Both the position numbers and the translations under genes were made by a program. 64,000 nucleotides of DNA from CAWJMD01 sp963843835 (GTDB lineage Bacteria > Actinomycetota > Actinomycetes > Actinomycetales > CAWJMD01). Positions 10,006 to 21,467 of this stretch are shown here, piece after piece. The notes beneath the pieces are model-generated. The model worked only from the letters and a program-made list of their open reading frames with translations, made no database searches and had not been told where the DNA came from. Positions within the stretch are counted from its first letter, which is position 1, and every line of letters begins with the position of its first letter. Location: positions 868,001 to 932,000 of the forward strand of contig CAWJMD010000008.1 of the NCBI GenBank assembly GCA_963843835.1. The letters run 5' to 3'.

Positions 10006-10929
10006 GGCCTCGTGGCCCGGCCCCGCCGCCACCGTCTCCTCGGGCGGCTGCGCCAGCTCCTCCAGCGCGGCGCCCACCGTCGCCCGGTCGTCGGGGGTCT
10101 TGGCCAGGGCGCTCAGGGTGCGGATGGCCTCGGGGCGGACCAGCTCGGCGGCCCCGAGCGCCGCCAGCGCGGACACCCAGTCGATCGTCTCGGCCATGCC
10201 GGGAGCCTTGTCCAGGTCGAGCTCGCGCACCCGCCCGACGAAGCTCGGTGGCCGAGCGTGATCAGCGCCTCGTCGGCGCGGACGGCACGCTGCGGCGCAG
10301 GATCTCGGCGGCGCGCGCCGGCGCCGGGAAGTCGATCCAGTGGTAGAGGCAGCGTCGGCGCAGCGCGTCGTGCAGCTCGCGGCTGCGGTTGGACGTGAGC
10401 ACCACGACCGGGCGGCGCTCGGCGGTGAACGTGCCGATCTCGGGGACGGTGATGGAGGCCTCGCCGAGGAACTCGAACAGCAGCGCCTCGAACTCGTCGT
10501 CGGCACGGTCGATCTCGTCGATGAGCAGCACCGGCGCGACCGGTCCGGTCGACGCGCACCGCGCGCAGGATCGGCCGCTCCTGCAGGAACTCCTCGGTGA
10601 ACAGGTCGGCGTCGGCGCAGCGTCTCGTGCCGCGACTCCGCCAGCCGGATCGCGAGCAGCTGGCGCTGGTAGTTCCACTCGTACAGCGCCTCGCCCGCCG
10701 TCAGCCCCTCGTAGCACTGCAGCCGGATCAGCGGGGCGCCCAGCGCCTGCGCCAGCGCCTTGGCGGCGGCCGTCTTGCCGACGCCCGGCTCGCCCTCCAG
10801 CAGCAGCGGCTGCTCGAGCACGAGCGCCAGGTAGAGCGCCGTGGCCATCCCGTCGTCGACGAGGTAGTCGATCTCGTCGAGGCGGCGACGGACCTCGTCG
10901 GCGTCCTTCCACGGGGTGGTCCCGGTCAC
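10002..10929 (-). pseudogene. coxD: CoxD-like MoxR AAA ATPase, frame-disrupted
   Basis: CoxD is the AAA+ chaperone that helps insert the sulfur/copper part of the active site of CO dehydrogenase. The GTG start at 10929 overlaps the stop of the MobA-like gene. Visible are the Walker A motif GEPGVGKTAAAKALA (about residues 50-64), LYEWNYQRQLL, then in other frames the Walker B VLLIDEIDRADDEFEALLFE, the sensor-1 region VVVLTSNRSRELHDALRRRC and a C-terminal ALAKTPDDRATV segment. Indels lie near 10615, 10555, 10270 and 10020. With one G removed from the run near 10020, the frame ends at a TGA that overlaps the coxE start. The expected length of about 309 residues matches the family. Confidence 0.83.
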
Positions 10930-11554
10930 CGGGCCGCCCCGGCCCGCGGCCGACTCGTGGCCGGCGATGCTCGTCGAGGGCCAGCAGCTCCTCGTAGTCC
11001 TGCCAGGTGTCGACGTCCACGGGCAGCGGTCCGGTCACGGGCACCTCGTGGACGTCGATGGTGCCGGAGTGGAGCAGCCGCCACACGGCCTTGTCGCCCT
11101 GCAGCTCGGAGAGCTCACCGAACAGGTCGCGCCCGAACCACGAGCGGGTGGCCGAGGCTGTTGTCGTAGCGGCACACGGCCGCGTCCGGACGGCGCCGGC
11201 CTCGACCAGGCCCGTGCACGCACTCCGGGTTCACGCCGGGCTGGTCGCCGAGCATGAGCACCAGCCCGTCGGCGCGCGGGTCGACCGACGGACAGCGCGA
11301 CGGCGATCGACGAGCTGCATCCCGTGCCGAACTCCGGGTTCTCGACCACCTCAGCGCCGCTGAGGTCGACGCGCCGCACCGGACGTCGCCGACGGCAGCG
11401 CCCAGCGCGACGAGCAGCTGGTCGAACCCGCAGGAGCGCGCGAGGTCGAGCGTGGCATCCAGCAGCGTCGCGCCACGGAAGGGCAGCAGCTGCTTGGGCT
11501 GCCCGAGCCGCCGTGCGAGCCGCCCGCCGCGAGGACGAGACCGGTGACGAACAC
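10926..11554 (-). pseudogene. MobA-like nucleotidyltransferase (molybdenum cofactor cytidylyl/guanylyl transferase type), frame-disrupted
   Basis: NTP-transferase proteins of this type attach a nucleotide to molybdopterin; CO dehydrogenase needs the CMP form (MCD cofactor). The start GTG 11554 lies 2 bp past the XdhC stop. The N-terminus has the loop GLVLAAGGS, followed after a frame change by the QPKQLLPFRGATLLDATL segment (K of the PKxL motif). Later fragments are LVLMLGDQPGVN, with the metal-binding Asp of GDQP, and LSELQGDKAVWRLL with PVTGPLPVDVDTWQDYEEL, a typical family C-terminus. Several indels break it. The stop overlaps the coxD start (GTGA). Position in the cox operon supports a cofactor role. 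Confidence 0.75.
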
Positions 11555-11556
11555 GC

Positions 11557-12449
11557 CTACCGCACCGCCTGCGCGAGGTAGGCGTCCCGGCACCCGGTGG
11601 CGCAGAACCAGTGGTCGCCCTCGTCGTCGTGCACGTGCGCGGTGTCGGGGCCGACCACCACCGTCATGCCGCAGATCGGGTCGACGGCCTGGGCGCGGAG
11701 CGGATGCCGGCGCTCGACTCCACCGCCACGAGCTTCTCGACGCGGATCGCGCGGACGAGCTCGGCGAGGATCGACACCGCGATCTCCTCGGCGGTGCGGG
11801 CGCCGATGTCGAGCCCCACCGGGGTGCGGACCCGCGCCCGCTCCTCGCTCGGTCAGGCCCATCTCGTCGAGCACCGCGGCTCCGCGTCGACGGCTGGCGA
11901 CCAGGCCGATGAAGGGGACGCCGGCGTCCAGCGCGGAGCGGATCGACTCGATGCTCACCCGTTCCGTGGCTGGCGACGACGACCGCGGTCGCACCGGCCG
12001 GCGGCTCCCCCGCCGGCGCCTGAGTGCCGGCCAAGCCGAGCTGCCCGGTCATCGCGAGAAGGGCTGTGGTGATCGGGGTGTCACCCACCACGGCGACCAG
12101 CGGGGCGGGTCGCAGCGGCTCGAGGAAGATCTCCAGCGCGCCTCCCGACAGGCAGGGGTTCACCACGACCCTCGCGCTCGGCGTGTCGGGGAAGGGCTCC
12201 TCGCCCTCGGGCAGCACCCGCAGGAGCACGGCGTTGCCGTCCTCGAGGGCGTCCAGCGCGGCGGCGCGCACCGACTCCTGGGCGCAGTGGCCGCCGACGA
12301 AGCCCTCGATGGTGCCGTCGCCGAGGATGACCGCGTCGTCCCCCGGCCGGGCCGACGTCGGCTCCTGCGCCCGCACGACGGTCGCGATGCACGAAGGGCA
12401 CCCGGGCCGCGGTGAGCTCGGCGGCCCGGGCGGTCATGCGGTGCGTCAC
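11557..12449 (-). pseudogene. XdhC/CoxI family maturation protein fused to a YHS-like domain, frame-disrupted
   Basis: XdhC/CoxI proteins bind molybdenum cofactor, help its sulfuration and deliver it to xanthine-dehydrogenase-type enzymes. The GTG start at 12449 gives THRMTARAAELTAARVPFVH; after one indel come ATVVRAQEPTSARPGDDAVI, DGTIEGFVGGHCAQESV (the conserved GG-C segment) and VVNPCLSGGALEIFLEP. A Rossmann half follows (VAVVGDTPI). The C-terminus, in yet another frame, carries DPICGMTVVVGP...GDHWFCATGCRDAYLA, which has the D-P-x-C-G-M and F-C-x-x-x-C-x-x-x-Y/F features of YHS metal-binding domains. At least three indels interrupt the gene. It lies between coxL and the MobA-like gene in the operon. 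Confidence 0.8.
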
Positions 12450-12483
12450 CGGGCCTCCGGGCTCCTCGTGTCGGGTGGTCAGG

Positions 12484-14880
<2,397 letters not shown>

Positions 14881-14884
<4 letters not shown>

Positions 14885-15454
14885 GACGGGCTCCCTGCGG
14901 TGCGGTCTCGGCGGCTCGGCCTGCGGACGTCGGCGCCGGCGCTGCCCTCGGCGTCGTCGAGGCTCGTCGCGCCGTCGGCGTCGGTGCCGGCGGCCGTTCG
15001 TGGTCCGCGGCCCACTGGATCGAGCGGACGATGGTGGCGTAGCCGGTGCAGCGGCAGATCTGGCCCGAGATCGCCTCGCGGATCTCGTGCTCGTCGACGG
15101 GTCGGGGTTGCGGTCGAGCAGCGCGCGGGCGGTCATCATCATCCCCGGGGTGCAGAACCCGCACTGCAGCCCGTGGCACTCCATGAACCCCTGCTGGACG
15201 GGGTCGAGCTCGGTGCCCTGCTCGAGGTCCTCGACGGTGCGCACCTCGCGGCCGCCGGCCATCGCGGCGAGCACCGTGCACGACTTCACCGGCTCGCCGT
15301 CCATCCAGACCACGCACGTGCCGCAGTTGCTGGTGTCGCAGCCCCAGTGGGTCCCGGTGAGGCCGAGGTGGTCCCGCAGGTAGTGCACGAGCAGCAGCCG
15401 GCCCTCGATCTCGCTGGTGACCTCGTCGCCGTTGACGGTCATCGACACCTGCAT
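14881..15454 (-). pseudogene. coxS: Aerobic carbon-monoxide dehydrogenase small (2Fe-2S) subunit, frame-disrupted
   Basis: CoxS carries two [2Fe-2S] clusters that pass electrons from the Mo-Cu site to the FAD subunit. The start is ATG 15454 with an AGGAGA ribosome site that overlaps the end of coxM. The plant-ferredoxin half shows GCDTSNCGTCVVWMDG plus SCTVLA for the fourth Cys. The C-terminal cluster Cys lie in GLQCGFCTPGMMM and, after an indel near 15110, QICRCTGYATIV. A second frame change in the Ala/Pro-rich tail probably moves the stop to a TGA at 14883 that overlaps the coxL start. The tail is longer than in most CoxS proteins. Confidence 0.9.
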
Positions 15455-15456
15455 GG

Positions 15457-16343
15457 TCAGCTCTCCTCGCCGTTGATGCGGGCGACCGACCGCCGCAGGG
15501 CGCGCCGGGTCAGCTCGTCCGCGAGGTGCCGCTTGTACTCGACCGTTCCCGCGTCCGTCCTCCGACGGGCGGCAGCTCTCGGACGCGATCGCGCCGGCCC
15601 GGGCGTACAGCTCCTCGGACGGCTCCTGCCCGCGCAGCGCCTCCGAGATCGCGTCGATGCTCGTGGTGTTCGGGCCGACCGCGGCCAGCCCGACCCGCGC
15701 GTCGGTGATGACGCCGCCGTCCATCCAGACCGCGGCGCCGGCCGAGCACGACCGCCCAGTCGCCGGCGCGGCGCTCGACCTTCTCGTAGGCGCTGGAGCC
15801 GCCCGGCCGGATCGGCAGGCGCACCTCGATCAGCATCTCGCCGTCGGCGACCGCGGTCTCGTACGGGCCGCGGTGGAACTCCTGCCATCGTCACGACCCG
15901 CTCGCCCGGCTGTGCCGCGGATGACGCAGCTCGCGCCGAGCGTGGTGCAGACGGCCGACAGGTCCTCGGACGGGTCGGCCTGGCACAGCGAGCCGCCGAG
16001 GGTGCCGCGGTTGCGCACGACGGGGTCGGCGATGACGCGCTCGGCGTCGCGGACGATCGGGAAGTGCCGCGGCGAGCTCGTCGGACTCGAGCAGCTCGCG
16101 GTGCCGGGCCATCGCCCCGATGCGCACCTGGTCGGGCTCGACCGTGATGTACCCGAGCTCGTCGTGCAGGTCGTTGATGTCGATCAGGTACTCGAGGTTG
16201 GCCAGCCGCAGCTTCATCATCGGCAGCAGGCTGTGGCCGCCGGCGACCAGGCGGGCGTCGCATCGCCGAGCCGTCTCCAGCAGGCCGATCGCGTGGTCGA
16301 CGCTCGTGGCTCGCTCGTACTCGAACGGGGCGGGAACCTGCAT
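15457..16343 (-). pseudogene. coxM: Aerobic carbon-monoxide dehydrogenase medium (FAD) subunit, frame-disrupted
   Basis: CoxM binds FAD and hands electrons to the quinone pool. The chosen start is ATG 16343 because GAGGAG sits 8 bp upstream; ATG 16373 is in frame but has no ribosome site. The N-terminus MQVPAPFEYERATSVDHAIGLL and the FAD-binding loop AGGHSLLPMMKLRLA (residues about 30-45) are clear, and the second FAD motif NRGTLGGSLCQADPSED follows in another frame. Further pieces are EFHRGPYETAVADGEMLIEV, KVERRAGDWAVV and GLAAVGPNTTSIDAI. At least five single-base changes (near 16070, 15915, 15887, 15745, 15560) are needed to join them. It is the first gene of the operon, giving the M-S-L order typical of form I clusters. 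Confidence 0.9.
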
Positions 16344-16559
16344 GCCCAGCTCCTCGCTGTCGGCGAGCGACATCGGCGGCACCCGCGTGGTCGCAGTCCA
16401 ACCCGCGGGTGCGGGCCACGTCAATGGCCGGCTAAGGGATCGCTTAGATCGGGCGCCCGACCAGGCTGGGTGTCGGCCGGACGACTTGGGCGGGAGGACC
16501 CGTTTCACCCGTGGCTTTGGTCCCGGTACCGGTCGCGCGCCGGCACGTACAGTCCGGAT
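16344..16559. promoter_or_regulatory. Divergent intergenic region of the cox operon and the ABC exporter
   Basis: The 216 bp separate coxM (minus strand) from the ABC ATPase gene (plus strand), so both promoters must lie here. No convincing -10/-35 pair or LysR-type inverted repeat could be fixed by eye. Confidence 0.4.
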
Positions 16560-17501
16560 ATGACTCTGGCGATCGACGTCGCCGGGCTGGTCAAGGCGTT
16601 CGGCCGGACCCGGGCCCTCGACGGGCTGGACCTGCGTGTGGAGCAGGGGGAGGTCCACGCCTTCCTCGGTCCCAACGGCTCCGGCAAGACCACGACCCTG
16701 AGGATCCTGCTGGGTCTGCTGCGGGCGGACGCGGGCACCTCGCGGGTGCTGGGTGGCGACCCGTGGGCCGACGCCGCCACGCTGCACCGCCGCCTGGCCT
16801 ACGTGCCGGGTGACGTCTCGCTGTGGCCCAACCTGTCCGGCGGCGAGGTGATCGACCTGCTGGGCCGCCTGCGCGGAGGGCTCGACGCACGCCGCCGCGC
16901 GGAGCTGCTCGATCGCTTCGACCTCGACCCGACGAAGAAGGCCCGCACGTACTCCAAGGGGAACCGGCAGAAGGTGGCCCTGATCGCGGCGCTGGCGTCC
17001 GACGTCGAGCTGCTGCTGCTCGACGAACCGACCTCGGGCCTGGACCCGATCATGGAGGAGACGTTCCGCCGGTACATCACCGAGGAGCAGAGCGACGGAC
17101 GCACGGTCCTGCTGTCCAGCCACATCCTCGCCGAGGCGGAGGCCCTGTGCGACCGGGTGAGCATCATCCGCGCCGGGCGGATCGCCGAGACGGGAACCCT
17201 GGACGAGCTACGGCACCTGACCCGGACGTCGATCGTGGCCGAGCTGGACCTCGTGCCGGACGGCCTCGCCGACATACCCGGCGTGCACGGCGTCGAGGTC
17301 CACGACCACCGGGTGCGGTTCGAGGTGGAGGCGCAGAACCTGGGTGACGCGATGCGCCTGCTGAGCGACGCTGGCGTGCGCAGCCTCACCAGCAGGCCAC
17401 CCACCCTCGAGGAGCTGTTCCTGCGGCACTACTCCGAGGACCTGGCGGCCACCGACGACACCGACGGTGCGGCGCGCGAGGCCGCGGGAGCGCCGCGATG
17501 A
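16560..17501 (+). CDS. ABC transporter ATP-binding protein (ABC-2 type exporter)
   Basis: A 313-residue nucleotide-binding subunit that would energise the permease encoded next to it at the membrane. Walker A is GPNGSGKTTT (about residues 38-47), the signature region is YSKGNRQKVALIAAL (a KGNxQ variant in place of LSGGQ), Walker B is ELLLLDEPTSGLDP, and the switch His is in LLSSHILAEAEALCD. The variant signature and the C-terminal extension are common in the DrrA-like and multidrug export group. The start is ATG 16560. The stop overlaps the permease start (ATGA), so the two are translationally coupled. Substrates are unknown. Confidence 0.92.
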   Translation: MTLAIDVAGLVKAFGRTRALDGLDLRVEQGEVHAFLGPNGSGKTTTLRILLGLLRADAGTSRVLGGDPWADAATLHRRLAYVPGDVSLWPNLSGGEVIDLLGRLRGGLDARRRAELLDRFDLDPTKKARTYSKGNRQKVALIAALASDVELLLLDEPTSGLDPIMEETFRRYITEEQSDGRTVLLSSHILAEAEALCDRVSIIRAGRIAETGTLDELRHLTRTSIVAELDLVPDGLADIPGVHGVEVHDHRVRFEVEAQNLGDAMRLLSDAGVRSLTSRPPTLEELFLRHYSEDLAATDDTDGAAREAAGAPR

Positions 17502-19147
17502 GCTCGGTCGAGGCCCCGGCGCGGCCGTCTCCCGCGGCGGCCCCGGCGCCGGTCAGTCCGTTCACCGGGACCGGTCCCCTCGTCCGCCTCGCGCTCCGCC
17601 GGGACCGCGTGATCATGCCCCTGTGGGTCGCGCTGTTCGTGTTCGTCGCCACGAGCTCGGCGGCGGCCGTCGACGGCCTCTACCCCGACACCGCCTCGCT
17701 GCGGGAGGCGGGGGCCAGCATCAACGGCACGCCGTCCCTGGTCGCCCTGTACGGCCGGATCTACGACGAGAGCTCTCTCGGCGCGATCGCGATGTGGAAG
17801 ATGGGGGGAACCGGCGCCCTCCTGGTGGCGGTGCTGGCGATCATGCTCGTGGTACGGCACACCCGCGCGGACGAGGAGAACGGGCGTAGCGAGCTCATCG
17901 GAGCCGGCGTGGTCGGACGCTTCGCCCCGCTCACCGCCGCCCTCGTGGTCGTGGGCGGCATGAACGTCGCGCTGGGGCTGGCGACGGCGGCGGGGTTGGT
18001 CTTCGCCGGACTCCCTGCGCTGGGGTCCGTGGCTTTCGGCGCGGCCTGGGCTCTCACGGGGATGTCGTTCGCGGCCGTGGCCGCCGTCATGGCGCAGATC
18101 CCGAACGGGGCCCGCGCGGCGACCGGCCTCGCGGTCACCGTGTTGGGAGCGACGTACCTGCTGCGCGTTCTGGGCGACTCGGCGGCCGCGGGAGGCCCGC
18201 GCTGGCTCTCCTGGCTTTCGCCGATCGGCTGGGGTCAGCAGGTGCGTCCGTACGCCGGTGACCGGTGGGGCGTGCTGCTCCTGCCCGCGGCGTTCACCGT
18301 GCTCGCGACGGCCCTGGCCTACCTGCTCGTCAGCCGACGCGACCTGGGGTCGGGCATGATCGGCGACCGTCTGGGCCGGCCGCAGGCGGCGGCCAGCCTC
18401 CGCACGCCGTTCGCGCTGGCCCTGCGGCTCCAGCGGGGGTCGCTCGTGGCCTGGACGCTGGGGGTCATGGTGGTGTCCTTCGTGCTGGGCAGCATCGCCT
18501 CACAGGTCGGGGACTTCTTCAACACGCCCGCCGCGCGGGAGCTGATCGCGCGGCTGGGCGGGCAGGACGCGATCGTCGACGCCTACCTCGCGACCATGAT
18601 GGGGCTGACCGGGATCATCGCGTCGGTGTTCGGGATCCAGTCCGTGCTCCGTCTGCGCGGCGAGGAGGACGCGATGCGCGCCGAGCAGCTGCTGGCCACG
18701 GCTGTCACCCGCCGACAGTGGGTGGGGAGCCACCTCAGGGTGGCCCTCGGCGGCGTGCTCTGGCTGCTCGCCGTGGCCGGGCTGGTCGCCGGGACCGCGC
18801 ACGCGCTCGCGCTCGGTGACGCGGGTCAGGTGCCCAGGGTGATGGGCGCCGCCCTGGCCCAGGCCCCCGCGGCGCTCGTGCTGGTCGGTCTGACGCTGGC
18901 GGCCTTCGGCCTCTCCCCGCGCTGGGCCGGAGCCGGGTGGGGAGCGGTCGCGGTCTTCCTGCTGATCGCGGAGGTCGGGCCGCTGTTCGAGCTGAGCCAC
19001 TGGGTCATGGATCTCTCGCCGTTCACCCACTCACCGAAGCTGCCCGGCCCGTCGTTCAGCGTGGTGCCGCTGGTGTGGCTGTCGCTGGTGGCCACGGCGC
19101 TGCTCGTCTTCGGCCTGGACCGGTTCAGGCGCCGCGACGTGGGCTGA
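17498..19147 (+). CDS. ABC transporter permease, two six-TM halves
   Basis: A 549-residue polytopic membrane protein with about twelve hydrophobic segments in two halves, as in actinobacterial exporters of the antibiotic/multidrug ABC-2 group. Hydrophobic stretches include ALLVAVLAIMLVV, AALVVVGGMNVALGLATAA and LGVMVVSFVLGSIA. Conserved cytoplasmic features include RADEENGRSELI in the first half and LRGEEDAMRAEQLLATAVTR in the second, a pair repeated in both halves of this family. It overlaps the ATPase gene by 4 bp and no other transporter gene is nearby. The substrate cannot be inferred. Confidence 0.88.
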   Translation: MSSVEAPARPSPAAAPAPVSPFTGTGPLVRLALRRDRVIMPLWVALFVFVATSSAAAVDGLYPDTASLREAGASINGTPSLVALYGRIYDESSLGAIAMWKMGGTGALLVAVLAIMLVVRHTRADEENGRSELIGAGVVGRFAPLTAALVVVGGMNVALGLATAAGLVFAGLPALGSVAFGAAWALTGMSFAAVAAVMAQIPNGARAATGLAVTVLGATYLLRVLGDSAAAGGPRWLSWLSPIGWGQQVRPYAGDRWGVLLLPAAFTVLATALAYLLVSRRDLGSGMIGDRLGRPQAAASLRTPFALALRLQRGSLVAWTLGVMVVSFVLGSIASQVGDFFNTPAARELIARLGGQDAIVDAYLATMMGLTGIIASVFGIQSVLRLRGEEDAMRAEQLLATAVTRRQWVGSHLRVALGGVLWLLAVAGLVAGTAHALALGDAGQVPRVMGAALAQAPAALVLVGLTLAAFGLSPRWAGAGWGAVAVFLLIAEVGPLFELSHWVMDLSPFTHSPKLPGPSFSVVPLVWLSLVATALLVFGLDRFRRRDVG

Positions 19148-19217
19148 GCCGGCACTGAGCTCTCGCGTGATCGCCTCACGAGGCGCGGTGGGCGGGGGTC
19201 GCTCCTATGGTGAGGTC

Positions 19218-19886
19218 ATGCGCATCGCCATCGCTGGGGCCCACGGTCAGATCGGTCTGCGACTGGGTCGGCTGCTCGCCGACCGCGGGGACGAGGTGGT
19301 CGGCCTCATCCGCAAGCCCGAGCAGGAGGGCGACCTGCGGGACGCCGGTGTCGAGCCCGCGGTCGTCGACCTGGAGTCGTCGTCGGTCGGCGACGTCGCG
19401 GGAGCGATCGACGGGTGCGACGCGGTCGTCTTCGCCGCGGGTGCGGGGCCGGGCAGCTCCGTCGAACGCAAGGACTCCGTCGACCGTGGCGCCGCTGTGC
19501 TGCTCGCGGAGGCGTGCGATCAGGCCGGGATCCGGCGGTACCTCCTGGTGTCGTCGATGGGCACCGACAGCGTCCGCGACGGCGCGACACCTGATGGCAT
19601 GGACGACGTGTTCGTGGCGTACCTGCGGGCGAAGCTCGCCGCCGAGGAGGCTTTGCTCGCAAGAGATCTCGACCTGACGGTGCTGCGTCCGGGGTCGCTG
19701 ACCGACGACACCGGGACGGGGAAGGTCACGCTGAACGAGCACGTCGACCGCGGCGAGGTCAGTCGGGACGACGTGGCGGCGGTGCTGGCGGCGATGCTGG
19801 TTGAGCCGGGGACGGCGGGGAAGGTGCTGGAGCTGGTGGGTGGGGATGTGACGGTGTCGGACGCGGTGTCGGCTGCCAGGGGCTGA
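19218..19886 (+). CDS. NAD(P)H-binding atypical SDR-family protein
   Basis: A 222-residue protein with an N-terminal Rossmann motif (IAIAGAHGQIGLRLGRLLADRG, a GxxGxxG pattern). It has the NmrA/atypical SDR hallmarks: DLESSSVGDVAGAIDGCDAVVFAAG, the YLLVSSMG strand, and a late YLRAKLAAEEALLARDLDLTVLRPG helix-strand unit in which Y and K take the catalytic-pair positions of SDRs. Members such as YwnB/YhfK are flavin reductase-like or sugar-nucleotide epimerase-like, with unknown substrates. The chosen start is ATG 19218 (TGAGGTC ahead); a longer reading from 19167 has no support. It is monocistronic. Confidence 0.85.
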   Translation: MRIAIAGAHGQIGLRLGRLLADRGDEVVGLIRKPEQEGDLRDAGVEPAVVDLESSSVGDVAGAIDGCDAVVFAAGAGPGSSVERKDSVDRGAAVLLAEACDQAGIRRYLLVSSMGTDSVRDGATPDGMDDVFVAYLRAKLAAEEALLARDLDLTVLRPGSLTDDTGTGKVTLNEHVDRGEVSRDDVAAVLAAMLVEPGTAGKVLELVGGDVTVSDAVSAARG

Positions 19887-20176
19887 TTGAGTGGACGTAA
19901 GGCGCAACGTCCTTCCCATCGCCCGTCCCCGCCCCCATCTCGAGGGCGGCAGGAGCGATTCGTGGAGAAGGGTGGGCGGGTCTAGTCCTCCCTCCGGGCG
20001 GCGGGCCAACCGAGAGGCCAATCCACCGAGGACGACGAGCCGCCTGACCTCGATACTCCGTCACGGGCATCCTGGCGCTCTCCACGCCTGCGCTCCGGGA
20101 AAGCCGGAGAGGCCGTCTGAAGCTTCTATGGCAGAGGGCCGCCGCCCTGCACGTTCGGCGCTCTTCAGCAGCGGGC
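19887..20176. other. Intergenic stretch without a recognisable gene
   Basis: The 290 bp lie between convergent genes. They hold only weak short reading frames and GC-rich inverted segments. I see no tRNA, repeat or coding sequence that I can support. Confidence 0.4.
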
Positions 20177-21226
20177 TCACGGCGATCGGCGCGAGGAGCG
20201 CAACGACCTGTTGGGGTTGACCGGCCTCCACGTCGTTGACTTTCGGGCCTGTTCGTAGACCAGCTCGACCTGGTCTGGCGTCAGCCGGCGAGTCGCCCGC
20301 TTGAAGACACCGGGGATGTCCATGCGATCGAGGATCAGGACGTCCTCGGGGCGCTTCTTGATGGTGACGTTCGGGAAGAGGCTGCCCGTGAGGAACACCA
20401 GCGCAGGTCGGACCTGGACTGCGAAGCCGACGGCGGCAGACAGCAGCTCCTGGGCGCGCGCAGCCTCGTGTCGGCTGTTTCGCAGGTACTGCGTCCTGTG
20501 CCCATTCACACGGACCGAGTCCCTTCCTACCCAGACGGTGCCTCCCGGGTGGGTCTTGGTGTTGAGGGTGAAGACACCTCCAGGTCCGATCAGGACGTGG
20601 TCGATGTCGCTGCCCCGGTCCCCGACTGGGACGGCGTGGAGGACGTGCCAGCCGTGCTTCTCGAGCTTGTCGAGGCGTGAGCCGACGGTCTCCTCGCCCC
20701 CGGCACCAACGCGCCAGGCACGCTCGTCGGTCTTGACGTCGAAAGCACGGGCGAGGAACGCCCCCACGCGGCTTCGGTCGCGCAGTGCAGCCAGCTCCGC
20801 GTCAGCCTGTTCGCGTGCCGCTTGGCCGGCCACGTTCGCTGTGAGGTCTGTCCACTCCGGAGCAGGCGCAGGCGCCGAACCTGGGGGGCTCGCATGGCGG
20901 GGCTCGGGGACAACGGGATCCTGCTGCAGGGTCGGCAGTTGTTCAGCTCGCTCTGTCAGTTCTGGGGCGACGTCGAGAGCTGCTGCCGACGTGAACGATC
21001 GCCTGCGGCCTCTGGCCGAGGGCCGATTGCCACCGCTCGGCGTCGCGGACCGCACCTCCCGCCACGCTTCAACCGTCGTCCGCATTGCTTCTGTGTGCTC
21101 CGGCCGCTCGATATGCTCGGCCCCCGTGAGGAGATCAACCCATGCAACGCGGACGCCGTGTGCGTCGCTCACGTAGAGCCGGTCCTTCCCGTACTTGGAC
21201 CAGCGCACGACACTTAGGTCACCCAT
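20177..21226 (-). CDS. NERD (nuclease-related) domain protein
   Basis: A 349-residue protein with a C-terminal NERD domain, a PD-(D/E)xK-like nuclease-related module. The stretch RVGAGGEETVGSRLDKL then GWHVLHAVPVGDRGSDIDHVLIGPGGVFTLNTK contains the conserved G-x-x-G-E, the Asp of DIDHVLIGP and the xTK strand. The N-terminal 130 residues (GDLSVVRWSKYGKDRLYVSD) look like a small beta-rich domain, joined by a Pro/Ala-rich linker. The start ATG 21226 was chosen from the protein sequence; the frame is open upstream to 21352. It is flanked by convergent neighbours and has no obvious operon. The role is unknown; NERD proteins are found with DNA processing and defence genes. Confidence 0.8.
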   Translation of the reverse strand: MGDLSVVRWSKYGKDRLYVSDAHGVRVAWVDLLTGAEHIERPEHTEAMRTTVEAWREVRSATPSGGNRPSARGRRRSFTSAAALDVAPELTERAEQLPTLQQDPVVPEPRHASPPGSAPAPAPEWTDLTANVAGQAAREQADAELAALRDRSRVGAFLARAFDVKTDERAWRVGAGGEETVGSRLDKLEKHGWHVLHAVPVGDRGSDIDHVLIGPGGVFTLNTKTHPGGTVWVGRDSVRVNGHRTQYLRNSRHEAARAQELLSAAVGFAVQVRPALVFLTGSLFPNVTIKKRPEDVLILDRMDIPGVFKRATRRLTPDQVELVYEQARKSTTWRPVNPNRSLRSSRRSP

Positions 21227-21467
21227 ACGCAGATCATCGGACGGCGTCCTGCTCGCCTTGACTGTGCCCAGGCATGCGGCCTCGTGCGGCCAATCGCCCC
21301 GCCGCAACCGGCCGCGACGGCTCTCCGCGGTGATGTCATCGTCGGGCACCATCCGGCGACGGACGACGACCCGCTCTCTTCCCTACAGCCACGCACTGCG
21401 GGTCTGCACCGCGCGACTACCGCACAACTGGGCCAGGTGCCGCCGTTCGTCGCGGCACCCGGCGAGG

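Noticed and set aside
19930..20010. tRNA-like segment (GGGCGGGTCTAGTCCTCC)
   Set aside because: The loop resembles a T-arm but the stems do not pair and no acceptor or anticodon arm can be folded.
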